From Candidatus Epulonipiscium sp. (GTDB lineage Bacteria; Bacillota_A; Clostridia; Lachnospirales; Cellulosilyticaceae), in assembly GCA_012841565.1 (NCBI GenBank), contig DUUM01000108.1, positions 1 through 20,241 on the forward strand: a DNA stretch of 20,241 nucleotides, written 5' to 3'. Below the pieces are notes generated by a model. It searched no databases. It worked only from the letters and a program-made list of their open reading frames with translations, and was not told where the DNA came from. Made by a program: the position numbers and the translations under genes. Position 1 is the stretch's first letter; each line of letters begins with the position of its first letter. This document shows positions 7,197-15,247 of this stretch, piece by piece.

Positions 7197-8512
7197 ATAT
7201 ACCAAATACTCAGTATGAGGCCTTTAAGTATGCTGGTTATGGTTATGGCCCACCATACCCCATTAAGTCCAAGACTTGTGGTGGATAAAATAATGGCTAG
7301 GGGAATTCTAATGGCATTAAAGACAATCCCAACGATTGATGGTGGCATTGTCTTTCCTAGGCCATTAAAAGCCCCTGCTGTTGTTATTTCAATACACATA
7401 AACAACTGTGAAGCGCCTAATATTTGAAGGTAATCTATGCCATATAATATGGCCTGCTCTTCTTGAATAAAGATAGAAAATATGGGTCTTGCAGCAAAAA
7501 TAAGAAGAAGGGTTGCAAATATACCAATGACAGACACGATAGATACCCCTGCAAAATACCCCTTGCGTACCCGTTTCATTTTGTTAGCGCCGTAATTTTG
7601 TCCTGTAAAAGTACTCATAGCCGTCTCAAATCCACCCGCTGTCATCCAAGAAATGGCCTCTATTTGAGATCCTACCTTTTGAACAGCTATAGGCGTTGTC
7701 CCCCATTGGGCTATAATTCTTGCCATGCCCATGGCTATAATGGTAAAAAAACCACTTTGCACAGCCACTGGCAGTCCCAGCTTTATAATCTTTTTTGTAT
7801 AATTCATATCCAAAGGCTTAAATAGTTTCAGACCTCCAAAAAGATCTTTATGATCCTTCATTTTATATATAAATATAGCCGTAACAATGGCCTGAGAAAT
7901 AATCGTCGCAATAGCAGCTCCCGCAACTTCCATCCTTGGAATAGGTCCAAATCCTAAAATAAGCACAGGATCTAACACGATATTAACAATTAACCCCACC
8001 GAATTAATGAGAAAAGGCGTTTTGCTATCCCCTGAGCCATTAAATATGGCCGAAAATACAGGATTTATAAAATAAAAAATAAGCCCAATAGCAATAATGA
8101 GTAAATATGTTCTTGCATCACTTTCTATTTTTAGATCTCCTAGGTTAAAAAACGATACAAGGTTACTTCTAAAAACAATCAATCCTAAGGCGTAAAGTGC
8201 AGCAAATAAAACAACGAGTTGGATGCTATGCCTAATATACACCCGTCCTTCATCCATATCACCTTTTCCTATGGCTTGGGCAACACCTACCTCTGCTGAT
8301 ATTTTAGGTATAACAATAAATGCCATGGCAAGCCATGTAAAAAAACCAGCTGTTCCAACAGCCGCAACAGCAGGGGATCCAAGCTTTCCCACCCAAATCA
8401 TATCAGTCATATTGTATGCCATTTGAACAAACGAAGTCCCCATTATAGGAAGGGCAAGTTTAAATAGTTTTTTATATATATTTCCTTGTGTTAAATCTTT
8501 CTCTTGTGTCAT
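7169..8512 (-). CDS. MATE family multidrug/Na+ efflux transporter
   Basis: Inner-membrane cation-driven antiporter of the MATE (NorM/DinF-like) family, 447 aa, close to the usual length. Start ATG 8512 has AAGGAG about 9 nt upstream. About twelve hydrophobic segments run through the protein. The N-terminal half shows the typical LALPIMGTSFVQMAYNMTDM helix with IWVGKLGSPAVAAVGTAG; the second repeat includes GLPVAVQSGFF and FTGQNYGANK. Substrate cannot be assigned. The final residues GTVPTSPQ and the stop codon are encoded by the REP-like palindrome at 7153-7196, so the natural C-terminus has been replaced or extended. A terminator-like hairpin (8544-8576) lies between its predicted promoter and its start codon, suggesting attenuation. 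Confidence 0.94.
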   Translation of the reverse strand: MTQEKDLTQGNIYKKLFKLALPIMGTSFVQMAYNMTDMIWVGKLGSPAVAAVGTAGFFTWLAMAFIVIPKISAEVGVAQAIGKGDMDEGRVYIRHSIQLVVLFAALYALGLIVFRSNLVSFFNLGDLKIESDARTYLLIIAIGLIFYFINPVFSAIFNGSGDSKTPFLINSVGLIVNIVLDPVLILGFGPIPRMEVAGAAIATIISQAIVTAIFIYKMKDHKDLFGGLKLFKPLDMNYTKKIIKLGLPVAVQSGFFTIIAMGMARIIAQWGTTPIAVQKVGSQIEAISWMTAGGFETAMSTFTGQNYGANKMKRVRKGYFAGVSIVSVIGIFATLLLIFAARPIFSIFIQEEQAILYGIDYLQILGASQLFMCIEITTAGAFNGLGKTMPPSIVGIVFNAIRIPLAIILSTTSLGLNGVWWAITITSILKGLILSIWYMGTVPTSPQ

Positions 8513-8543
8513 GAATAGTCTCCTTAATATCTAGCCTAAGCAT

Positions 8544-8576
8544 CAAAAAAGACCAGCCAAATAACCCACTGATCTT
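8544..8576 (-). terminator. Intrinsic terminator in the MATE leader / end of feoAB
   Basis: On the minus strand, AAGATCAG and CTGGTCTT pair over 8 bp (one G-U) around a 12-nt loop and are followed by a T-run. It follows feoB and also lies inside the leader of the MATE gene, downstream of the best promoter. Two readings are possible: simple feoAB terminator, or attenuator of the MATE gene. A tiny GTG frame encoding MGYLAGLF runs through the hairpin. Confidence 0.68.
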
Positions 8577-8593
8577 AAAGTTATTAATCCTTT

Positions 8594-8622
8594 ACTTTAT
8601 ATAATTTTGGCCTATCTGTCAA
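8594..8622 (-). promoter_or_regulatory. Promoter candidate for the MATE gene
   Basis: On the minus strand, a perfect TTGACA (8617-8622) is followed by TAAAGT at 17 nt spacing (8594-8599) or TATAAA at 15 nt (8596-8601). The -35 box touches the outer edge of palindrome copy 4. Confidence 0.5.
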
Positions 8623-8676
8623 GTGCTAGGGACAGTCCCCACTTCACTGTACTAGAGTAGAAACTGTCCCTAGCAC
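8623..8676. repeat. REP-like palindrome, copy 4 (diverged centre, contains the feoB stop codon)
   Basis: Outer arms GTGCTAGGGACAGT and ACTGTCCCTAGCAC pair perfectly over 14 bp. The core (8628-8671) matches copies 1-3, but its right inner arm has decayed (GAGTAGAAACTG). It encodes the tail and TGA of feoB on the minus strand. Confidence 0.9.
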
Positions 8677-10704
8677 TGCCCAGATCTGCGCAATAAGAAA
8701 GCATAGAACAATGCCACAGATGGTAGGCACTAAAAACGACACTATGGTCCACTTTAGATTTTTTGTTTCTTTATAAATGGTAATGAGGGATGTGCCACAA
8801 GGGTAGTGCATGAGGGTAACAATCATGGTCGAAAGGGCCGTGAGCCCCGTCCATCCATTCTTAATTAGCAATTCTCCTAAGGCGTTGGCGCTATTTAATT
8901 CTAACAGGCTGCCTGATGACATATAGCTCATAATAATAATTGGAATCACGATTTCATTAGCTGGCAGTCCTAATATAAAGGCCATTAATATATACCCATC
9001 TAAGCCTATGGCGTGAGCAAATGGTTGCAAAAACGTTGCGCTATGGGTGAGTAAGCTTATGTCTCCTACTTTCAAATTGGCTAATAGCCATATGACTAGG
9101 CCTGCCGGGGCAGCCACCATGACCGCCCTGCCTAGGACGTATAAGGTTCTGTCTAGTATTGATCTGACAATAATTCGGCCTACTTGAGGCTTCCTATAGG
9201 GGGGCAATTCTAATGTAAATGAAGATGGAATGCCTTTTAAAATGGTTTTCGACAGCAGTTTGGATATCAATAAAGTCATTAAAATACCTAGGACGACGAC
9301 GCCTATAACAGCTAATGTTGATAAAAAAGATCCATATACTCCGCCAACAGCTCCCCCTATAAAAATAGTCGAAATAGCAATAAGAGTGGGGAATCTTCCA
9401 TTACAGGGGGTAAAATTATTGGTAATAATAGCAATCAATCTTTCTCTTGGCGAATCAATAATCCTGCACCCTATAACCCCAGCGCAGTTGCACCCAAATC
9501 CCATACACATGGTAAGAGCCTGTTTTCCATGGGCAGATGCTTTTTTGAAAAAATGATCAAGGTTAAAAGCCACCCGTGGTAGGTATCCTAAATCTTCTAA
9601 AAATGTAAATAGTGGAAAAAATATGGCCATTGGGGGCAGCATAACTGCCACAACCCACGCTAAAGTCCGGTAAACACCTAAAATAAGCGCTTCTGTGGCC
9701 CATGTCGGGATTTTTAGATAAACAAATCCCCGAAGCAAAAGCCCTTCTATCCAAAATAAAAAGTTCGCAATAATAGTTGATGGATAGTTAGCCCCTACAA
9801 TGGTTATCCAAAATATGACTCCTAAAATAGCCAGCATTATTGGAATACCAAAAATTTTAGACGTAAGTACTTGATCAATTGCTCTATCCCTATAATTGTA
9901 CCGTTTGTTTCCATAAGTGACGACTTTTCTCGTGATCTCCTGAGCTTTTTCTACTATGGTTGGAACAACATGATCATATAAAATATCGCTACTAGCGTAC
10001 TTATTCATAGGCAAATCACATTCTAACGCTTTATTAATACTATTGATTAATTTTTCATTTCCCTCGATTAACTTAAGCCCTACCCACCTTGGGTTAAGCG
10101 CATCACCCACTTCTTTTTTTATGACATGCCCTAAATTTCTAATCCTCTCTTCTGTTTCTTTATTGTATTTTAGCTTAAAGGGCCGATTAATCTTTCTTTT
10201 AGTAGCCAGTAAATAAACCTCTTCCATTACCCCTTGTAGTCCCTTATTATTCCTTGCATCTGTTGCTATAACTGGTACACCTAGTAGACTCGAAAGCTCT
10301 TTTAAATCGATTTTCATTTTTTTACGTTTAGCCTCATCTATTAAATTCACACATACAACAACATTAGGTGTGATTTCTAGTGTTTGCAAAACTAAATTGA
10401 GGTTTCTCTCCAAGCTCGTGGCATCCGTCACAACTACTGTAACATCAGGCTTTTTAAAACACATAAAATCCCTTGCTACTTCCTCTTCCTCAGAGTTGGC
10501 CATAAGAGAATAGGTGCCTGGTAAGTCTACAATCACAAAATCCTGCTCTTTATACCTATGCTTGCCTTGGGCAGTCATAACTGTTTTTCCTGGCCAATTG
10601 CCTGTGTGCTGTTTAAGACCTGTTAGGCTATTAAATACAGTGCTTTTTCCAACGTTAGGATTTCCTGCTAATGCAATAATAAACTCAGATCTTTCATTAG
10701 ACAT
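8644..10704 (-). CDS. feoB: Ferrous iron transporter FeoB
   Basis: GTP-dependent Fe(II) uptake protein of the cytoplasmic membrane, 686 aa. I start it at ATG 10704, because AGGGGG lies about 6 nt upstream; an extra 8-codon extension (MCQIGGFI) at the N-terminus is unlikely. The N-terminal G domain has G1 GNPNVGKS (14-21), the FeoB signature TGLKQHTGNWPGKTV, G3 DLPGTYS (60-66) and G4 NLID (about 120). The membrane part carries the Gate motifs, including MGFGCNCAGVIGCRI and NNFTPCNGRFPTLIAI. It is the second gene after feoA, with a 40-bp gap. The C-terminal residues GTVSTLVQ and the stop lie in palindrome copy 4, so the last few residues are repeat-derived. No feoC is present, and I see no clear Fur box upstream of feoA. 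Confidence 0.97.
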   Translation of the reverse strand: MSNERSEFIIALAGNPNVGKSTVFNSLTGLKQHTGNWPGKTVMTAQGKHRYKEQDFVIVDLPGTYSLMANSEEEEVARDFMCFKKPDVTVVVTDATSLERNLNLVLQTLEITPNVVVCVNLIDEAKRKKMKIDLKELSSLLGVPVIATDARNNKGLQGVMEEVYLLATKRKINRPFKLKYNKETEERIRNLGHVIKKEVGDALNPRWVGLKLIEGNEKLINSINKALECDLPMNKYASSDILYDHVVPTIVEKAQEITRKVVTYGNKRYNYRDRAIDQVLTSKIFGIPIMLAILGVIFWITIVGANYPSTIIANFLFWIEGLLLRGFVYLKIPTWATEALILGVYRTLAWVVAVMLPPMAIFFPLFTFLEDLGYLPRVAFNLDHFFKKASAHGKQALTMCMGFGCNCAGVIGCRIIDSPRERLIAIITNNFTPCNGRFPTLIAISTIFIGGAVGGVYGSFLSTLAVIGVVVLGILMTLLISKLLSKTILKGIPSSFTLELPPYRKPQVGRIIVRSILDRTLYVLGRAVMVAAPAGLVIWLLANLKVGDISLLTHSATFLQPFAHAIGLDGYILMAFILGLPANEIVIPIIIMSYMSSGSLLELNSANALGELLIKNGWTGLTALSTMIVTLMHYPCGTSLITIYKETKNLKWTIVSFLVPTICGIVLCFLIAQIWAVLGTVSTLVQ

Positions 10705-10744
10705 TATAAAACCCCCTATTTGACACATACCCTAAACTTATATT

Positions 10745-10981
10745 CTAAATCTCGATTCTAATTTTAGACGCCTCGTTTAGTCGAAGTGCAATCACTGTTC
10801 CCCGAATATAGTAAGCCACAGGATCCCCAGACGGACTTTTATGAAGAGCCTGAACTTTGGTACCCCTAATAAGGCCTAAGTCCAAAAACCTTCTCTTTAC
10901 GCTATCCTCTGCAACAAGACCTGTAACCTCCCCTATAAGGCCTATGGGTAATAAATCTAATGTGGTTATAATCTTATCCAC
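10745..10981 (-). CDS. feoA: FeoA family iron transport regulator
   Basis: Small SH3-like cytoplasmic partner of FeoB (78 aa). The start is GTG at 10981, supported by GGAGGGG 5 nt upstream; no ATG fits better. Family features are IGEVTGL, the RRFLDLGLIRGTKVQALHKSP stretch and the ending VIALRLNEASKIRI. It is the first gene of the feoAB operon. The 130 bp upstream hold the azlD terminator and probably the feo promoter; I could not place the promoter with confidence. Confidence 0.95.
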   Translation of the reverse strand: MDKIITTLDLLPIGLIGEVTGLVAEDSVKRRFLDLGLIRGTKVQALHKSPSGDPVAYYIRGTVIALRLNEASKIRIEI

Positions 10982-11081
10982 CTTTTCCCCTCCAGTAGAA
11001 TAAAATAAAACATATCTACTATCTTTATGAAAAAATTCCCCCTCCTATGCCAACTAAACCCAAACCCTTAAATATAGGTAC

Positions 11082-11114
11082 AAAAAAGCAGATAGCATAG
11101 AATTGCCATCTGCT
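11082..11114 (-). terminator. Intrinsic terminator after azlCD
   Basis: On the minus strand, AGCAGATGGC and GCTATCTGCT pair over 10 bp (one G-U) with an 8-nt loop, followed by six T. The first arm abuts the azlD stop codon. It insulates azlCD from feoAB. Confidence 0.85.
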
Positions 11115-11422
11115 TACACAAAAAGTCCAACTAGATACCCCGTTACAACTCCGCCAATTGCCACCACCAAAAGGTCTTTTTCTAAAACCGATAAAACCAT
11201 GGCGACCACAAACCCCGCAGTTGCTGTATAGATATTTCCCGTGGAATATAATATTGTAGGAAAAACCATAGCCCCTAAAACCGCATATGGAACATAGTAT
11301 AAAAACGATAGAAGCCAACGAGACTTGATTTTTTTCTTAAAAAAAGTTAAGGGTAAGGCCCTTGTTATGTAGGTAACTGTCGCCATTATTAAAACGGCTA
11401 GAAATGTTTTATAAGGATTCAC
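11114..11422 (-). CDS. azlD: AzlD family branched-chain amino acid export subunit
   Basis: Small integral membrane protein (102 aa) with four hydrophobic segments, the partner of AzlC in branched-chain amino acid (or azaleucine) export. The start is GTG at 11422, 5 nt after GGAGGT. Features are the TYITRALPLTFFKKKIKSRW motif and the proline-containing YVPYAVLGAMVFPTILYS, typical of AzlD. It overlaps the end of azlC by 14 nt, which implies translational coupling. An intrinsic terminator follows directly. Confidence 0.93.
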   Translation of the reverse strand: MNPYKTFLAVLIMATVTYITRALPLTFFKKKIKSRWLLSFLYYVPYAVLGAMVFPTILYSTGNIYTATAGFVVAMVLSVLEKDLLVVAIGGVVTGYLVGLFV

Positions 11423-12131
11423 ATTCTACCTCCTTCACAGGGAATAAAAATGCCCCTAGAGATGCAGCAACCACTGTTGCTATAATCAGCTTCCAGCCAC
11501 CTGATACAAAATCAAATAAATGGCTCCATGTAAAAACCGAGTTAATGGTAATCCCAATTAAAATAACCATGGCTACTTGTTTTGATTTTTTAGCCACCGG
11601 AACAATAATGGCAATAAACATAGCATATAAGGTAATGCCCATGGCATTTTGAACAGCCCTTGGCAATATGGATGAAATAACAGCCCCCATAGCCGTCCCT
11701 GCTGTCCACCCAAAAACCGGAGGAATAATAAGGCCACACATATATGCAAATGTTATTTTTCTAGCCTCAATAGACGCAACAGCAAAGATCTCGTCTGTGA
11801 CACCATACGAAATCAAGGCCCTCTTTATAAAAGACATGGATGGGTCTATTTTTTGAGAAAGGGATAAAGACATGAGCATGTACCTTAAATTAATAATTAA
11901 GGTCGGCACCCCAAGCTCTACTAAAGACCCATTTTGCAAAATAATCCCCAAACCCGCAAACTGCCCAGCAGATGTTACGTTACTTAGAGAAATAAATATA
12001 GCAAGCCACGGGGACAATCCCCCGTCAACCACCATGAGCCCAAATGTAAAAGACACAGGGATATATCCTAAGCAAATAGGAAGCCCTCTTTTCATCCCAT
12101 ATGTAAAATCATTCTTAAAATTCAACTTCAT
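11409..12131 (-). CDS. azlC: AzlC family branched-chain amino acid exporter
   Basis: Membrane permease of the AzlC/LIV-E family, 240 aa with about 7-8 hydrophobic helices. It shows the family start GMKRGLPICLGYIPVSFTFG, then SNVTSAGQFAGL and INLRYMLMSLSLSQK. The start is uncertain: a GTG at 12134 directly precedes the ATG at 12131, and the only purine-rich stretch (GAAGG) is very close to both. I prefer the ATG. It forms an operon with azlD. The likely role is export of excess branched-chain amino acids, by family inference; no Lrp-type regulator is adjacent. Confidence 0.93.
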   Translation of the reverse strand: MKLNFKNDFTYGMKRGLPICLGYIPVSFTFGLMVVDGGLSPWLAIFISLSNVTSAGQFAGLGIILQNGSLVELGVPTLIINLRYMLMSLSLSQKIDPSMSFIKRALISYGVTDEIFAVASIEARKITFAYMCGLIIPPVFGWTAGTAMGAVISSILPRAVQNAMGITLYAMFIAIIVPVAKKSKQVAMVILIGITINSVFTWSHLFDFVSGGWKLIIATVVAASLGAFLFPVKEVECESL

Positions 12132-12211
12132 CACCTTCGCGCTTCTGAAATTTTATATCTTTAGAATTATATCACATTCAGTCTTCTTTGTAAAAAGAGC
12201 TGTGGCCTTAG

Positions 12212-12853
12212 TTATCCTCCCAGGGTAACATCTTGCTTGTCATACCAATCTAAAGCTTCATAAAAATGATCTGATTTAAAATCAGGCCAATAATCATCTA
12301 GTACATAAAAATCTGCATATATGGACTGAACTGGCAGAAAGCCACTGAGCCGTCGTCTACCACCCCAACGTATCACCAAGTCTACCCTAGAAACATCACA
12401 GGTTTCAATTTGGTTATTAATATTATTGCTTTTAGATGTGGATTGTTTTAACCGATCTAAATCCCACTTCCAACTATAATTGACTAAGAAATTCACTTTT
12501 ATCCCGCCACCATCAAAATTCTTTCTCTTAGTATATGGCAACAGTTCTTTTGGAAACATAGGAGATTTAGTGTTTCCCACCACTAAAAGAGAAGCCTCTT
12601 CTTTAGAGAGCAACTCTACTGCCTGAATGCAAGCATCTGTAAAAGCTTCCCGTTGCTGTGTGGGTCTTTTAGTATTATCAGCTGTAAATCCGTAATACGT
12701 TATTTCATTAATACCTACCAGCTGGCATAGCTTAAAAAGAGCTAAGCCAGGATCAATTCCTTCTCCATATCCATTCTCTTTATCCAGGCCCTTGTCCTGA
12801 GCCCATCTTCTATTACCATCAGGTATGATCCCTATATGATTCGGTATTCTCAT
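12212..12853 (-). CDS. cis-Prenyltransferase, UppS-like paralogue with altered motifs
   Basis: Member of the undecaprenyl diphosphate synthase family, which condenses isopentenyl diphosphate onto an allylic primer to make lipid carriers. About 213 aa from ATG 12853, chosen because GAGGTGA lies 6 nt upstream; a GTG three codons earlier overlaps that site. Conserved: NHIGIIPDGNRRWAQ with the Mg-binding Asp, a YGFTADNTKRP counterpart of the usual FSTENWKRP, and a C-terminal FLPVQSIYADFYVLDDYWPDF. Unusual: the RTSGE-type segment reads IRWGGRRRL, and the normal YAEFYF glutamate is Asp. The protein is slightly short. These changes suggest a specialised paralogue rather than the essential UppS, which usually sits with cdsA. 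A GGCTA/TAGCC hairpin (12882-12902) lies in its leader. Confidence 0.88.
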   Translation of the reverse strand: MRIPNHIGIIPDGNRRWAQDKGLDKENGYGEGIDPGLALFKLCQLVGINEITYYGFTADNTKRPTQQREAFTDACIQAVELLSKEEASLLVVGNTKSPMFPKELLPYTKRKNFDGGGIKVNFLVNYSWKWDLDRLKQSTSKSNNINNQIETCDVSRVDLVIRWGGRRRLSGFLPVQSIYADFYVLDDYWPDFKSDHFYEALDWYDKQDVTLGG

Positions 12854-12881
12854 ATGCTTCACCTCAATATTGTAAATGATA

Positions 12882-12902
12882 GGTGGCTAACGCTAGCCTA
12901 CC
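12882..12902. repeat. Hairpin upstream of the cis-prenyltransferase gene
   Basis: GGTGGCTA and TAGCCTACC pair with one bulged base around a 4-nt loop. There is no T-run on either strand, so it could be a leader structure, an operator or an old 3'-end hairpin of the regulator remnant upstream. Confidence 0.4.
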
Positions 12903-12967
12903 TTGTGTATTCACTTTCCTTTTACAGTATTGACATAATTAATATTTTTAATCATGGGTATCCCAAT

Positions 12968-14380
12968 CTAATTTATCGCTTCTATGTCCTCATAACAAGT
13001 CGCTTTTTTTAATTTTCTTATATTGCCTTCCTTTGTTATGATATTGACTAAGTTGATTAAATTCATATTTTCATTTTTATTAGCTAAAACAATGATTACT
13101 TTTACTTGAGTCTCTTTCTTACTTCCAAATTTGATTGGCTTTTTTAATACTAAAATACTAACTGAATTCTCCATAACTAATGCCGACCCTGCATGAACAA
13201 AAGCTATTTCTGGTATAAATACCATATAGTTTCCTATGTTTTCTATTACTTTAATCATCTCATTAACATACTGTTTTTTAATTTTTTTATCTTCTATTAA
13301 TGGCTTTGCTGCCAATTTTATAGCTTCCCGCCAATCGTTTATTTCGACGTCTATTTGCGAATATTGCCTTGGTAATATCTTGCTGATGTCATTTTTACTT
13401 TCATTTTTAACTTTTTTAACAAGAAATTCACAGTTATTGTGATATCTTCGATTAAATGTTTCCGCTCTGATTTTTTCTATGTCATTTAACCCTAAAAGCG
13501 GATTAACTTGTATCACTTTATAATCGTCTAAAACTAATGGCATGGCACTTATTAAAAAATCAACCTCATACTTTTTTAAGTTTATTTCTATATCACTTAA
13601 TCGGCATATATCTAAAACTTTAATTTCAGGAAACATGGCTATATAAGCAGTTTCTGCTTCAGGAAATTTGACCCCTAATAAGTCCTCATACCCTAACAAT
13701 ATTTTTTCAGTTATACTATAGATAAAAGACATTTTATACTTTATTTCTTCAAGCATTGGATTATCAATTATGAGATTATTTTTCAATCTGAAAACAGCTA
13801 TTTTCAAATGAAGTGATATCTGTTCTTTAAAATCTATATCATCCGTTAATTTAATATTAATAGCATCACACATATCCCCAATAATATGAGTTATTAAGTC
13901 ATCAACTTCTGAATCCTCAGTTATAAAATTACCTAATGTACTTTTAGCCCCACTAAATAACTTTAAAAAATAACATATTTCACTTTCCATCATCTCATAC
14001 TTTAAAGTCTTGATACCATCTTCTAATATACTATAATATTTATTCAACTTTTGTTCCTGAATATAATCACTACTATATTCAACACTATTGCCAACACTTA
14101 TTCTGCAAAACGAAAAATTAATCATAACCTCCAGCTCATCTAAAGCTTCTTCAGAATACTTAATATTAGCTAAATCCTCTATAAGTGTTATAAACTTTTT
14201 AATTTGATTCGTATCTCCTTGAAGACATTCAACGATATATTTGTTTATATCTAACTGAATATGCTTAGTAGCTTTTTTATATAGCTGCAGTAAGTAACTT
14301 CTGATTTCATCTTCATTACCATCTAAATATATCCCATAATAGGACTTCTTGCTAATTTTAAGATGATATTTTTCTAGCAA
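12968..14380 (-). pseudogene. LicR/BglG-type PTS-controlled transcription regulator, N-terminally truncated and internally deleted
   Basis: Remnant (up to 470 codons from a TTG at 14380) of a PRD-containing activator of about 640-690 aa. It opens inside the linker before the first PRD (LLEKYHLKISKKSYYGIYLDG), so the usual ~130-170 residues of helix-turn-helix DNA-binding domains are missing. A second PRD is visible around HLKIAVFRLKNNLIIDNP to PEAETAYIAM. There the sequence jumps directly to FPEIKVLDIC, skipping about 35-40 residues that should carry the PTS EIIB phosphocysteine loop. A C-terminal EIIA-like (mannitol/fructose) domain remains, with its His in IPEIAFVHAGSAL. The gene is open but cannot bind DNA as a normal LicR protein. 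It overlaps the truncated LacI gene by 7 nt and has no own ribosome binding site. No PTS transporter is nearby. Confidence 0.82.
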
Positions 14381-15210
14381 TACCTCAATTCATCAAATCC
14401 TATAATAGATATATCTTCTGGAATAGAATATCCTTTTTCTATTAGGGCTTTCATGACCCCAAGGGCAATCATGTCGTTGTCTGCAAAAAAAGCTGTGGGG
14501 AGCTTTGGCTTCTGGTCTAAATAAGAAATCATATCCCTATAAGCCCCATTCATAGTCGTACTTAAGGTCACAATATATTGCTTGTTAATGCTTATTTTAT
14601 GTTTACTAAGGGCTCTTTTATACCCATATGCCCTTGCAGTAAAAGCCTTAATACGGAATTCTCCTCTTAAGTAGCCAATGTCTCTATGGCCTTTTTGAAT
14701 TAAATATTCAACTGCATTCTTTACAGAATCCGCATTATTAATAAGGACACCATTAAAATCCATGGTGGAGGACCAGCTATCGAGTATCACTAAAGGGCAT
14801 TTTGCATGTTTGAACCGTTCAAAATCTTCATCAAAAGCTTCTGTTCCTAGCATAATAACCGCCGTTGTTCGATCACTTAGAATTTCATCTATACGTTGCT
14901 CAAAGGAATCGCTGCTCTTATCTAAATTACAAAGTGTCATCTCATAACCGGACTCCCTACATTCTGTTTCGACACCTTCAAGAAGATTGGTGAAAAACGG
15001 GGAATTATCTATAATAAGACCATTTGTTTTGTAAATAACCAACTTTATTCGTGATATTTTCCGCTCATTTATGTATCCCATCTCATTGGCAATTTCAAGT
15101 ATTTTTCTTGCCGTGTCTTTATTAATACCTTTTTTATAATTTAAAGCATTAGAAACTGTTGCTGGAGAAAATCCACTAACCTCACTAATTTGCCTAATAC
15201 TAACTTTCAT
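14374..15210 (-). pseudogene. LacI-family repressor, C-terminally truncated
   Basis: Sugar-responsive repressor of the LacI/GalR family. Start ATG 15210 is preceded by AAGGAGGTGA, so the open frame upstream of it is not used. The helix-turn-helix is textbook: VSIRQISEVSGFSPATVSNALN, followed by the hinge region and the periplasmic-binding-like domain with LPTAFFADNDMIALGVMKAL. It ends at IIGFDELRYC, 278 aa, about 55-60 residues short of the family norm (about 330-340). The truncation falls exactly where the LicR remnant begins, so one deletion joined two regulators. The N-terminal DNA-binding part is intact and could still bind its operator (15248-15263), but the C-terminal subdomain and dimer contacts are incomplete. 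Confidence 0.82.
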
Positions 15211-15247
15211 ACCTGTCACCTCCTTATGAATTAAGTATAAACTATTT

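Noticed and set aside
7463..7825. 120-codon plus-strand open frame
   Set aside because: Antisense shadow of the MATE gene; low-complexity basic start and no ribosome binding site.
5476..8676. Clustered palindromes as a CRISPR array
   Set aside because: Spacing is irregular (about 0.6-1.5 kb) with genes between, and no spacers or cas genes.
10982..11081. Fur box upstream of feoA
   Set aside because: No sequence close to the inverted GATAATGAT-type repeat was found.
11025..11318. 97-codon minus-strand frame rich in Gly, Phe and Cys
   Set aside because: Out-of-frame shadow of azlD that runs through its terminator.
12009..12024. CGGGGACAATCCCCCG resembles the REP-like core
   Set aside because: It lies inside azlC where it encodes a normal conserved loop (VVDGGLSPW); no extended arms, so it is chance.
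12930..12958. Plus-strand TTGACA as a promoter
   Set aside because: No acceptable -10 at 16-18 nt and no plus-strand gene downstream.
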